Shown one piece after another: positions 1 through 11,119 of a stretch of DNA of 64,000 nt (position 1 is the first letter of the stretch; each line of letters begins with the position of its first letter). The translations under genes were made by a program, and so were the position numbers. Source of the DNA: Whalleya microplaca (lineage: Eukaryota > Ascomycota > Sordariomycetes > Xylariales > Xylariaceae). The stretch is from the NCBI GenBank assembly GCA_022497155.1, contig MU385759.1:124001-188000 (forward strand). Reading direction: 5' to 3'. The notes under the pieces are model-generated. The model was not told the DNA's origin. It saw only the letters and a program-made list of their open reading frames with translations, and did no database searches.

Positions 1-143
1 TCCTCGAGAAGATGGAGAGCATCCGCCAGCTCGAGGGCCTCGAGCGCGAGCAGCGCTCCAAGAAGGGCGGCGCCGGCGGCAGCGGCAAGAAGGGCAGGGA
101 CGCCGGCGGCGAGAGGGAGCGCGGCCGGTGGGGACTCTTCTAG
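1..143 (+). CDS. C-terminal fragment of an unrecognised protein (5' end outside the window)
   Basis: The frame starting at base 3 is open to a TAG at 141-143. It encodes a 46-residue tail rich in Lys, Glu, Arg and Gly. The tail begins with a coiled-coil-like stretch (LEKMESIRQLEGLEREQR), passes through a Gly/Lys linker and ends in GRWGLF. GC-rich third codon positions match the other genes here and support real coding. The tail is low in complexity and I do not recognise the family, so no function is offered. It could be the last exon of a gene whose body lies upstream. Confidence 0.6.
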   Translation, partial: LEKMESIRQLEGLEREQRSKKGGAGGSGKKGRDAGGERERGRWGLF

Positions 144-3100
144 CCGGCTAGCTACTGACTGACCTATCTGAGGCTCTGCTTGTTATTGTCTTACGAAGTA
201 TCACGATGAGAGGAAACCGGAGTTAAAGGAGCTTTCTTCTTTGTTTTTATAGTAGTGCTGTAGTGCAGTTGTTGGGAAGAGGAGGAGAGACGGACAGAGA
301 GAGAGGAGAGATATCAATGTCAAAAAAAGTCCCAGCTCGAATCCGGGTGGCCGATTTGTGGTTGTTGCTGTCGGGTTCCGTGTGTGGTTACTACATTAGA
401 TTTGATCCCCCCTTTATTTTTCAATAGCAGAAAATTCAGTATACAATCGATGGCATGCGTTAATCTTGCTTTGGTTTGCGGTGCTATTACCTACTTCATG
501 TATGAGATTGATCCAGATCATGCTGGATTTCGCTTACTGCTTCGCCATGTGGAATCTTCTGCAAGTAGGTACGATCAGACGATATATCGCCTTGGCCATA
601 CTCAACAAGAAGACGATGACGTGATTAGGCAGGTTTGCTTCCTCGTCCGAAAGGTGAGGGTATGGTTTGCACCGCCTCCTTCAACAAGTCCCCCATGCCT
701 GTTGGGAATTGCACGAGTCCTTTTGTACCGTGGGCCTTTCCTAGTCACGAGACAGAAAACAGACTGATTCATTACAGGTAATGTGATGTCTTGGCAGTTC
801 ACCATGTTTGGCCGGTCCCCAGAGGCTATGGGATATTATACACCAGCTTGTCATATATTCTTCTAGGTGACGTATGTACCATTGCGCCATAAAATTGCTT
901 TCTTCGTTGATTGCTCTTGTCCGAAGGTAGCACTGTAGGATCTCGTGATCTTCCTTTGCGACGAATTCAAATGTTGTATCGCATATTATTGGCAACAAAT
1001 ATGAATCTGTAGGTAGCGAAGATGTTAGGGAACCTACGTCTCCATGGTGTGTCATTGCTTCTGCTGTCTACTATACGAAAATGGTCGAGGTTGCTCCGAA
1101 GCTAGATGGCAGGCTGGATAGGTGCATTTAGATATTGCAAGTCCAATCTAGAGCCAATATCGTGTATATGGTTTGTAATGCTCGAGCTGTAGCGAGGTTA
1201 CTGATGGCATAGATGGTTACCGTTGTGAAGATGGATAGCTCAACAAGACTACGAATATTTATCATTGCCCAACCCTACATCTGTATGCGCTATTGGAAAT
1301 GCAAAAGCCTGATTATTAACGGAATGGTAGGTAATATAATGCTGTGCATCAACTACATGGCAAGGTAAAGCCAGGGCCAAAGGTACCAAGGTACCAGGTA
1401 GAAAAAAAGTAGGTAGGTAGGAAGGGACCTAAGGTTTATATATCAAAATAATCGAGCAGGTACCCAACGTGGACCGAAATGATTCCTAGTAGAGTGGCAC
1501 GACGGTGCTTAGGTCGCTGGTCATGGTCCTCAGACACGGTCACCACCCCTGCGACGGCGAGGTGGTTGGTTCGAACCCCCGGGTTACCGCCTTTAAAACC
1601 GACCGCAAACAAGTAGGCCTAAGATGGAAACTACGGCCCGCGCAGGACGCCTGTAAGACGTATAAGTCGTTCACGACATGCTAAAGAAACAGGACTGCGC
1701 GTTTAAAAAAGATTCTTTTTTTCGAGTTTATTTTCCTTTATTATTTTTTATATTTAATTAGACAGGACCCTTGGATTAGCTTTTAACAGTGATTTAATTG
1801 ACTTAAACGGCATTATTCAAATCTTTATTAGCGGTTAATATAAACTTAAATATAAATCTTTATATGGAGTCTCGTATAACGCTTGCGATTTATGTGATAT
1901 TTCTATAAATCTACCTAGTTGAAGGCAGTCCTCGGACTTCCTTAGGCTTGTAAGGAGGCCAGTAGATAATGGCAAGTGATAATATGACTTAAACAGATCG
2001 CCTGTCGTAACACAACAGCATGTCCATCTGGCATGACTCTGTCCTAAGATCTGGGGTTAATCACAGGGCATATTGCGTTTGCTAGGCAGCTAGAGTAGAA
2101 TCGGAGGGCTGCCATAAAATGATTCACTCAATCTCCCGTTGTAATTGGTTCCCAGCTATCTGTGTAGGACAAGGCGAGCTGCAGGCTCCCTAGTGCTGGA
2201 CAGAGCTGGGTCGATATAGACGGATAGGTGCAATTCCTATCAGCGCTCGTAGATCTCACACTGGAGGCTCAACTGGTAGATGATTACCTACAGTTCTTGG
2301 ATTACGGCAACTCTAATCCGTAAATTAGCAGTAGGCAAACATCACCCAGCACATAAAATTGAGGATTCCTCGATGTATTCGTGCAAGCGTCGTCTGATCT
2401 ACATATGACTGACAGAATTTCGTGAGTGTGGTTCGAAACCGCTTCATCTTACCTTACATTAAACGTGACCTCACCTATCCGCCTATGTGAAACATCAACA
2501 TCGAGGCTGAGCATAATACCAAACTGTTGGGAAATAGGAACGTCGAGTTTGCCCATATGAGATGATTACTTACGCATACAGCAGAGCCGAGAAGAGCGGG
2601 CAAGGAGAAACACATACAGCAAGGCAGTCATAGATAAGTAGATACTATGGAAGGTGGAGGTAAGGTAGGTTGCACGATGCAGGCGGGAAAGGCCTTTTTA
2701 GGATTGAAACAAGAATGTGATTGGCTCAGGTGAGACAGACCCCAGGGCAACTCATTGTCTAATTAAGCAGGCCGGCAGGTGCCCACAGGGCCTGGCCCCG
2801 CCATGATCTCCGCCCATCAACCCCGTCCAACCCCCCGGAATAGTCCAGAATAGGGCTCCATAATGCCCCTAAGCCGCCTAGCGGGCGATGCGGGCATGAG
2901 CTGTCAGTTACGGAAGCTACGTAATAGTGGCCTGGACCGAAGCAGCCGCCAAGGGCTAGCACCGAAAGGGTGCTAGTGTTAGTAATCTAGTGCTACTGTT
3001 GGCAGGGACGGTCGTCTCATCCCCAAAATCAATTCGGTCGGAATGTCCAGTCAGCCAGTGCGATCTCGCAATCTCACCTTACCTGCACGCCACGTTTTTG

Positions 3101-3366
3101 GTTTTTATTTTTCCCTTCCTACTGTACATACAAAATACGCAGGAGAAGACCGCGACGGAGAAAAACCCAACCAGCGACCACTCCTTTCTCCCCTTCCTTC
3201 AAATCGGCCAGGAGTTTTTCGAAAAAGTCCACCTGCATTCATTATCCCTCGGTTGTCCTCTTCCCCCCCTCCAGGTAGAGAGAGTTGGAACCGGGGTCCC
3301 CCTCCAACCAACTGACTCAATTGATTCGAAGCTGTCGAAGCTGTCTGTCTGTCACATGCGACAACC
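144..3366. other. Intergenic spacer with repeat-derived material
   Basis: There is no credible gene here. Short ORFs at 384-767 and 2990-3523 lack homology signs and proper starts. The first 250 bases are presumably the 3' UTR of the upstream gene. The middle, from about 1380 to 2600, is AT-richer and holds a SINE-like block annotated separately, plus a second B-box-like word (GGTTCGAAACC) near 2431. The last 350 bases are pyrimidine-rich and look like the promoter and leader of the DUG3 gene. Confidence 0.55.
1487..1735 (+). mobile_element. Possible tRNA-derived SINE-like element or tRNA relic
   Basis: A perfect RNA polymerase III B-box word, GGTTCGAACCC, sits at 1568-1578 inside GC-rich sequence that contrasts with the AT-rich surroundings. 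About 170 nt downstream is a T-run (around 1708-1714) that could terminate Pol III transcription, followed by AT-rich sequence. Upstream sequence contains only imperfect A-box matches and I could not fold a full tRNA cloverleaf. SINEs in filamentous fungi are built this way (tRNA-related head, unrelated body, T-rich end), but no second copy is visible in this window, so the call is tentative. Confidence 0.28.
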
Positions 3367-5041
3367 ATGTGTCGCTTTCTGGTGCTTACTTACCCCTACA
3401 ACTCCCAGTCACACGAGCATATTTATTAACCTTTTACTCGTAGATGTACCGTGGCAGCGACGAGATCCTGCTCTCGAAGCTGATCCTCGAACCGTGCCAT
3501 TCCATTCTCAAGCAGTCGTTTGACTCCCGTCTACGATTGGTGAGTGACAGTCTTAACAAACAGCCAGCCCACTCCCCTGGGAAGATCAAGTAACGAAGAC
3601 ATGAAGACATGAAGACATGAAGAAGTGTTGCTGACCCTTACTACTTCTCTCGTAGGACACGCGACGTGGCTCGGGTAACGCTGATGGATTCGGTATTGGC
3701 TGGTATACGGACCCGAAGCTCGGCGCCGCCCCTTGCCTCTTCACCTCGACCATCCCTGCGTGGAACTGCACCAACCTCCACCGCATTGCATCCAAGACGG
3801 CTTCGAAACTCGTCTTCGCACACGTCCGCGCTACCACCGAGGGTTCTGTCAACGAGGACAACTGCCACCCCTTCTCCCACGGAAGCTTGATGTTCATGCA
3901 CAATGGCGGTCTGGGTGGCTGGAAACATATCAAGAGAAAGCTCGGTGAAAAGTTGCATGACAAGTGGTATCTCAATGTACAAGGTGGAACCGACAGCGAG
4001 TGGGCTTTCGCCTTGTTCCTTGACCGTCTTGAGAGGCTAGGCGTCAACCCGAGCTCCCAACCCAAGAATGGATTCGGCCCGGTGGTGCTACGCAAGGCCA
4101 TGTTACAGACCATCGAGATCATCAATGAGCTTACCATGAGCATACCCGAGAGCACTATTCAAGGAGAGAACGTTGACACGAGAAGTCTGCTGAACTTCGC
4201 TTTGACTGACGGCCACAGCATTATCTGCACCAGATATGTGAGCAGCAAAACCGACGAGGCCGCCAGCTTGTACTTCTCTTCAGGCACCCAATGGGAGACG
4301 AAGCCTTCGTCTGCGAATGACCGAGACTACCAGATGGAGCGCCGGGACAAGGGCGCCGACATTGTCCTTGTCGCTAGCGAGCCCTTGACATTCGAGCGAG
4401 GTATGTCACCATTCATGCTAAGCTAATATAGACTTACTACTAACACATCGCTAGAAAACTGGGTCAATGTTCCGACCAACTCCATCCTCACAATCCACGG
4501 CCAAACTGTCATGGTGAACCCCATCATCGATGCCTTCTCAGATCGTGACCCGTATCACAAGCGTTCTTCTGCCTTCGCACAAGCAAAGGGTCTCACCACC
4601 AATGAAAAAGCCGCGCCGCGCGTCAACGCCCCCCTCTCAACCCCAAGCCTCGACCACGAGAGCCAGAAGCGCATCCTCACCCCCCTGCTCTCGGCCGGCA
4701 TCGGCCGAAGCCGGACGCCGGAGGGCCACGCGCTGCCGCTACGCAGGACGACGACGCCCCTGGCGTTCTCGGAGTCCAGCTCGGCGCTGTCCGACCTCCA
4801 CATCCCCCTCAGCGTCGCCGCCCCTTCACAACGCCCCGAGATCGGTCTTAAGCAGCCGTCGCAGGGCAACATCAAGAAGAAACGGCGCTCGCTCAACATC
4901 GGCGAACACTCGCGCGTGTCCGGCCTGCTCGCGGACGCGGACCTGCAGGGCCCCGATAGCCCCGCCGTGCTAGTGCCCCCGCGGGGGCTCGACCTCATGA
5001 CCTCGGAGAAGGCGAAGCGGGTCCTGGGTATGGCGCTCTAG
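3367..5041 (+). CDS. DUG3: Class II glutamine amidotransferase, DUG3 type (glutathione-degrading Dug2-Dug3 complex)
   Basis: Four exons, 3367-3381, 3444-3539, 3656-4400 and 4455-5041, give 480 aa. The tiny first exon encodes MCRFL and supplies Cys2, the N-terminal nucleophile of class II (Ntn) amidotransferases. Exon 2 continues MYRGSDEILLSK and exon 3 carries NADGFGIGWY, FAHVRATTEG and the MFMHNGGLGGW segment typical of this fold. In yeast Dug3 works with Dug2 in the cytosol to cleave glutathione outside the gamma-glutamyl cycle. The protein is longer than the yeast enzyme (about 357 aa) because of a Ser/Pro-rich tail of roughly 150 residues after FSDRDPYHKR, which is less likely to be catalytic. 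The donor of intron 1 (GTGCTT) is weak, but the splice restores the family N-terminus exactly. Family assignment is firm. Confidence 0.93.
3595..3623. repeat. 8-bp tandem repeat in DUG3 intron 2
   Basis: Three copies of GAAGACAT followed by a partial fourth lie inside the 116-nt second intron (3540-3655) of the DUG3 gene. Copy-number change here would alter intron length but not the protein. Confidence 0.9.
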
Positions 5042-6915
5042 TACGGGTAGCCGCGGAACTCTAGGGTGGGGGAAGGGGGGGGCGATGATGAATACCGGAT
5101 TTCGAATTTACCACTACTCACTTACGAGCTAGTTATCTACCTAGCTTTTTAACGAAGCGAAGATGATGATGCCAGCTGGTTTTCTTTGTCTTTGTGCGGC
5201 GTACTAGATGGATGGATTTGTTCTTCAAAGATTGAAAAAATAGAATGGCATCACGACAGGCAGGCAGGCAGGCAGGCGTTTGTTTTATCTGGGTCCATGG
5301 ATGGATGGAAGGTTTGATTTCATTTGAGATTTGAATGAGAAAGAGAAAAAAAGAAGGGCACACGGGTCTTTTCTGTGTACACTGTATCCATAGTCGTCGG
5401 GAGTTGGGTGTTTTCGAAACGCATTCCGTACTCTGACCAACTAACTAGCTAGCTAGCCAAAAATAGAACTTGACTTGACTTAGTGATTGATCGGTGTTTA
5501 TCGGTCGTTTTGGGGTTGTCAGGGTGCAGCTGTGTGAGAGTGAGGGAGTGATTAAGTGAGCGAGTGCGTGAGTGAAGGAGTTTGATGACCAAGTAGTAGA
5601 TATAGCAGGGGATTGATGGACTTAAAAACCCGTGCTAATATTGCGAATATGGTGATGGTGGGGTTCAGCCAGCACACCACTGGACCAACCACTTCCACAA
5701 AGGAGTATCGGAGTAGGAATCAAGGTCGGGATCTGACATCTTGTACTACCTGGCTTCGGGGCCAGGTAAGCGCTCGGTTTACCTGCCTAGTTATAGCTCG
5801 TCATGCCAGCGATTCAGCCGAGGCTCGCGGGGTGAATGACAGAACCAGATGGGATGTGATAGAGGTGTGTCGCGATTATACCAATGACAACGTCCACCCG
5901 GGCCCAATACAAGCTTGGGGTTGCTGTCCATCGCTTCGTTCCATCCATCCATCCTTCCGCTGCCGGGCACGGGATAGCACGAACGAGAAAGGGAGGAAGG
6001 GAAGGAGAACGTAGCCTACCTAGCCTCCATACATAAAACAACGTGGTACTTACATAGCCGGTTACAAATCCAACGCGAAAACGTGGGCGAGGCTCCACGA
6101 CAACCAACTGCATCCCGTGCCTCTTGGCATGCTAGGTAATCAACTCCATATGCCGTGGATCTGGGGCGCGGGCCGCTGCTACGCAGTACCGGGAAGCAGG
6201 CTGAGCTGGTCGGTTGGTATGCTGATTGGCTTCCGTGGTTTCAAGGCGAGACGCGCTTTTGCGGCTGGGCTGCTGCGACGGGAACTGTAATAAGGTAAGG
6301 CTGGTGGTGTGGAGGTGTTGTTGGTTCGGGGTTGGATGGGACGTCGCGAGCTTATTTTGACTTCGGCTGGGTAATGGGTGGGTTACACATTCGGGTTGAA
6401 CCAGTCGGCGAAGGCATATTTGCATATCTTAAGGAAGCTCGTTGGTTGATTTGAGCTTCGCGCGCGTGGGGGTTTTGAACGCGGGGACGAGGTTGCAGTA
6501 GATTCTGTTAAGTTTCTATAATGAACGTTAGTTAGTCTACCGCTCGACTATTCCAGTGTGGTTAATAGAGATTGCTAGCTTCCATGATTTGGGTCGTGTG
6601 GTAGTACTAACTGGCATATAGATCATTCCACCCGATTCGCTGAACCACTTTCAGGTAAGTGAAAGCTTGGGTATGTGTTTCAAGTCGCCAAAGCCTCTCT
6701 GAATCCCATCCAGGCCATATGATATACAATTATTTTGTTAATAACATTATCCTCCTTTTCCTTGCCCTCTCTATATGTCCACGCTCAGCCTATCCCGCAA
6801 TTCTCATACCAGTACGAGAATGAAAGTCTATATCACAAAGAGTACAATGAAGGGCCAAAAAAAAAAATACAAGATTATACGTAGATATACGTAAATATGC
6901 ATATACACACATGAC
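5042..6915. other. Intergenic spacer between convergent DUG3 and rhodopsin-like genes
   Basis: Both neighbours end here, so it should contain two 3' UTRs. It is rich in simple repeats: (CAGG)5 at 5257-5276, GATG runs near 5207 and 5297, and GTGAG-type repeats around 5535-5580. Small ORFs on either strand (for example 5613-6014 and 6132-6425) have no recognisable domains and biased composition; I do not call them genes. Confidence 0.55.
5257..5276. repeat. (CAGG)5 microsatellite
   Basis: Five perfect CAGG units, about 215 nt downstream of the DUG3 stop codon, in probable 3' UTR or spacer. Confidence 0.9.
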
Positions 6916-8600
6916 TCAATATCGTTTCGCGGCGCTAGGTGCCCTCGACTCAAACCCCCAGTCGTCGTTCTCCGGCCGATTCACCACCGTCGCCGGGTTC
7001 ACTGCGGCCGCCGCGGGCACCGTTTCCGTCGAGATCGAGATCTCCTGGTCCACTATGATGTCCTTGGAGCCGGCCTTAGCCGGGCGCTTCTGGTCTTCGC
7101 TGAGGATGTGCTCGTCGCTGCCCCAGGCCGTGGTTTGAGGAACTGGAGAAAGAGTCTTAGTTAGTAATTGGTCTATCTATCTATCGCGTATGGGAAATGC
7201 CATGGATACATAGGATATGGTGGTCTGGGTCATAAGAGGCCCATTTCTTCAAGAACCTCCAAGACTCAGAGCCCAGCGTCGAAAAGGGGTAGAGAAAGGG
7301 TGTGTGCACGTACTTGACAGCGGATGAGGCGCCTTGCGCCGGCTGTTTAGCTGATAGCCCCGTCCTGGGTCTCTGCTTCCCAGGGGCTGGCTGTTCCCGC
7401 TGCGCGTCGTCCGGCTGAACAGCGCGCTGAACCCGATTTTCTCCGCGCCCTTCCGGATCAGCGGTTGCAGAATGGGCAGGTTGGCCACGATGATGGCAAC
7501 GAAGGTCTCGCGGCACGCCCATTGGCTTCCCGATACCGCACCCTCGGAACCGGACTAGGAAGGAGATGGAATTGTTAGTTTCCGTAAGGGATAAGTGATT
7601 TGACGGTTGAGTTGGGGACGTACTGTTGAGATCACTATGGCTCGGATGGTGCCGGCCATGATGACAAAGATGGCTCCGCTGAATAGGAACATCAGAATGA
7701 GTTTGCGGCGTAAGCTGATGTTAACTTTCCACATAAGCTGTGGTAAATAGAAAGTCAGTATTACTAATGACTGTAATTGGGGTAGAAATTTTTTTCAGCG
7801 TACCGGCAAGGGGATAGAGAGGAGGTATAGGTCTGTCAGGACGTTCGGTATGACAACCACTAGAACATAGGCCCTCGAGTTGGTTGGTTGGCACAAATCT
7901 GATGAGTTAGCGCTTTGATCCCCTATGGCTTGCAAGGGCGAACCTACTCCCCGGGTCTGGGTTGATCTGCCAAAACTTGGACATTGGCTGGCATGATAGG
8001 AGAATGGTCAATGCCACCGTCAGATAGGTAACACCGAGAAGAATATAGGCGATGCGGACACGCAATCGAAGATGTTGTAGTCCCGCACTATGTCGTTTCT
8101 GATCAGCTTGAGACAAATCAAAATTTTGGGGAAGGTTACCATACGTTAATCTCGAGTAAAACACGGCAATACAGACTTTAAGAGACCAGAGGATAAAGGC
8201 GTAGAAAGACCATCCGATCACCTGGATCTTAGATCCCCATTGGCGGTTGAAGTATTCCACTGAGTTAGGGTCAAGTGTTGCTCGTTGCTCGTTGGTCATG
8301 TAACTGTTCGTTAAACCTTGGAAGTTTGCCCCTACTAGGTATGCTGCCACGGTTTCCAGTGTGAAAACTACCTGTATTCACAGAGTTGTGATGTTAACCG
8401 CCTGCGCATAGTCGTGTCGGACGATTCATGAATAGAGTAAAATAGGGGCTCGTTGTGACGTGACTTACACCAGTCAGAGGCATGAGATAGTCATCGAGTT
8501 GGAAGTGGGCAATCCCGACTTGACTCCATCGGTGATATACTCGCGTTAATATGAAGAGCCAGCCTATCCCAAGAAGCGTGAAGCTTTCGTCGCTCGCCAT
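6916..8600 (-). CDS. Fungal rhodopsin-like (PTH11-related) seven-helix membrane protein
   Basis: Seven exons on the minus strand (8600-8469, 8371-8145, 8087-7948, 7898-7804, 7737-7624, 7554-7314, 7142-6916) give 391 aa in one frame. The layout is that of the fungal rhodopsin-domain family: repeated hydrophobic helices, an early QLDDYLM segment, the LLSCQPMSKFWQINPDPG loop, the SRAYVLVVVIPNVLTDLYLL helix, LRRKLILMFLFSGAIFVIMA and QWACRETFVAIIVANLPILQ near the end. Family members sit in the plasma membrane; most have no known ligand and some take part in surface sensing. The last 120 residues are hydrophilic, Ser/Lys/Glu-rich and probably cytosolic. Intron 6 has a textbook CTAAC branch point. 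There is no N-terminal CFEM domain. The splice model depends on a 57-nt intron at 8088-8144 that an ORF finder reads through. Confidence 0.85.
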
Positions 8601-11119
8601 CTTGGGCTACGCTGTCGACGATACTGCCTTCTTTCTTAGAAAAGAGTTAATAAACAAGATAATAGATGAAAATAAAGATGATGGTTTCGTCCGAAAATAA
8701 CGCTAGTGGTCTGTCATACTGGTCTTGGCCATAAAATGGTTATATTATGGGAACCATGTTCCTACAATGTATGTCATCCATTCTTTTAGTGTGATAGTGG
8801 CGTTTCGAGTTGCATACACATTCATCATCCTGGGCGTAAGACGTGCAAGACTTGTAGTTTCCAGTTGCCGTACCGGAGAGTTTAGACCTAGTAAGCTATA
8901 CCTCTTAGATCTCTAGTCCCCCTCGGCCCCTTTCCGTGACGCTATCGAGTCCATATCCCTTCTAGGTACCAGGCCTCCACATTACAAGCATAACTCAACG
9001 CCACTCGATTCAGGGTCTGGTAAAGAAACACCAGAGACATAATCAGCACGGGATAAAGTTGCCATGCAGCCATGCTGGGGCATGAGACATGATGCTACTA
9101 TAACACGCTGCTATTGTGGACTCCACACACCTCCCGTCCTGCAGGTCACAGCAACCAATACAGCCCTTGCCAGCTTGCCGTCTTGGCCAGCTGTGCCGCA
9201 AACTATAAAACGGGCTGGTGAAGGATTGCGAATCTCGCTATTAGTCCCTAACTTACTAGGATTTCCCTTCAACAGGCCACCCTCCGTTTCATTTGTAAAT
9301 AGCAAGTGCCATACGTATGTTGAAATTTCCATAAGAACTAATCAGTAGAGACTGCCTTCAAGCCGAGCAACAGCAGACTATAAATATGCATTGTTACGGT
9401 ACGATACCCCTGATCTAACTTACTCTGGAATGAATGCAGGTCAGCCGGGAGTACCGAGCTATGGTTCCTATCCGTGAGTTAGGCGTCATTACATACATCC
9501 AATACTACTACCTACCGTTCACCGCCATTCATACTATATAGGAAATGCAACATCGAGCCTATATGCTCACTCGTCTTACTCTCTTCATTCGTTCTAAGAT
9601 TATGGTGGCTTAATGAGTCTGGCCTAATGTGTATGTATCTAAGGGGATCTATGCAGAAACCTAAGCAGCTGAAGTCAACCTGGACGACTTATGCATACTA
9701 GTACTTGCACATATGGAGGGTAGCACATGGAACGTTTGAGAACTTTTCATCTGGCCTACGAATCGGGCGATTTCCCCGAGATACAACCACCGGAGTCAGT
9801 CCGCGCCATTGGTGTGCAGATGTGTTCCTGGGGCAATCCACCATTGATCTATCACTCTCAATCATTAGACCAATCATACGATCTCTATCTAATATTGTTA
9901 ACAACGCTAGTTTGACACTAAGTTAAGGACTCTGAAGTCGATAAATCTCTTTGTAAATAGAGGCCACTGTCATGACAATAAACTTCAAACTAAAGAGGGT
10001 CTTAATAAATAAAGTATAGCGCCGATCACATCATTACGTTCCAGATCTTATCCAATCTGCACGCGATCCTGCCTTGGCAGTAAGCCCCAAAGGATCGTCG
10101 TTATAGCTTACATAGTATGTAATATGCGTAGAGTTCTAGAATTCAATCACTAGGTGGCCTGCTGCCCGCCAAGCCTGAAGCTACTGCATACTAACTACCT
10201 ACCTACATAGAAATTAGGTAGTATGTAGCACACCCAGCCGCAATCCACTAACCTTGGCGTCAAGCTAAGAATGATTATCATCTTGACTTGCATAGCAGAT
10301 AGGGGCGTGACCAGCTCCCCTGCACCAACATCCTGCATGTATTACATTCTGGAACATCACATCCCTAACTCTCAACTCTCACGAAGAACCATCAACACGT
10401 TCTTTGAGAACTGCCGCAGCCACAACCGTGTAACCCTGCAGGAATCTTACGTGTCTTACCTGTAGAAACTGCAAAAATCAAGGGTTCTATCGATCCTTCA
10501 TAAATACGAGTCCAATGGGAAATTACACCTAACATCATGGCTGTTGGAGAAAAACCCGATCGTCATGCAGTGCCTGTGGTCGCAGTCGTCAGCTTGGCCC
10601 CCACGAAGTTTCTCGGCCTATGTACCTATTGGGCATTAAGTGAGGCTCTGACAATGGAGGCTAGGTTAGCTCATGGAGTAGACTCCCCCATCGCCCCCGA
10701 TCCCCTACCCTCTTTTACAGGTAAGGAGGTGTTATTTACACGATGCGTTATATGCGTAGCTTCTTATCATCTAGCATGATTTTCACTTGTCGGATGTCAG
10801 ATCAGATGGGTCCGTATGGTGACCCCTCACCCAGTGGCCTGGTATGTGCTGACGGGTGCATATGTGACCCGAAGGTTGCCTTGTTGGTGGAATCAGACGA
10901 GACGGCGGGTTTCAAAACCCCCGAAATAACACACTTGAAGTCGATCAGTATTTGAAGCTTTTAGGACCCTAGAGAGAAGTCCCTGGAAGTCGTATTAGCC
11001 TTACCTTATATTCTTCGCACTCCGTCCTTTCCATCAAAATACTTGCCGAGGCTCATCGGATTGGCCCGCGTAGGAAAAGCCTCAAATCGTCTTTCAACCA
11101 TATCCAAGATCTGTAGAAC
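8601..11119. other. 2.5 kb AT-richer spacer, divergent promoters
   Basis: This spacer separates the divergently transcribed rhodopsin-like gene and GMC oxidoreductase gene. I see no conserved coding segment; the small ORFs (for example 9064-9348, 9705-9926, 10537-10779) lack domains or consistent codon use. Near 10191-10227 TACCTACCTACATAG and TTAGGTAGTATGTAG form a loose inverted repeat of a type common in these spacers. A TATAAA word occurs near 9204 but has no adjacent gene. Confidence 0.55.

Noticed and set aside
1500..1590. Functional tRNA gene
   Set aside because: Only the T-loop/B-box portion matches; no paired acceptor stem or anticodon arm could be built.
8100..8144. Continuous reading frame through the rhodopsin-like gene at 8088-8144
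   Set aside because: The inserted residues are atypical for the family and the 57-nt segment has a proper GTATGG donor, a CTGAT branch-like word and a TAG acceptor, so it is treated as an intron.
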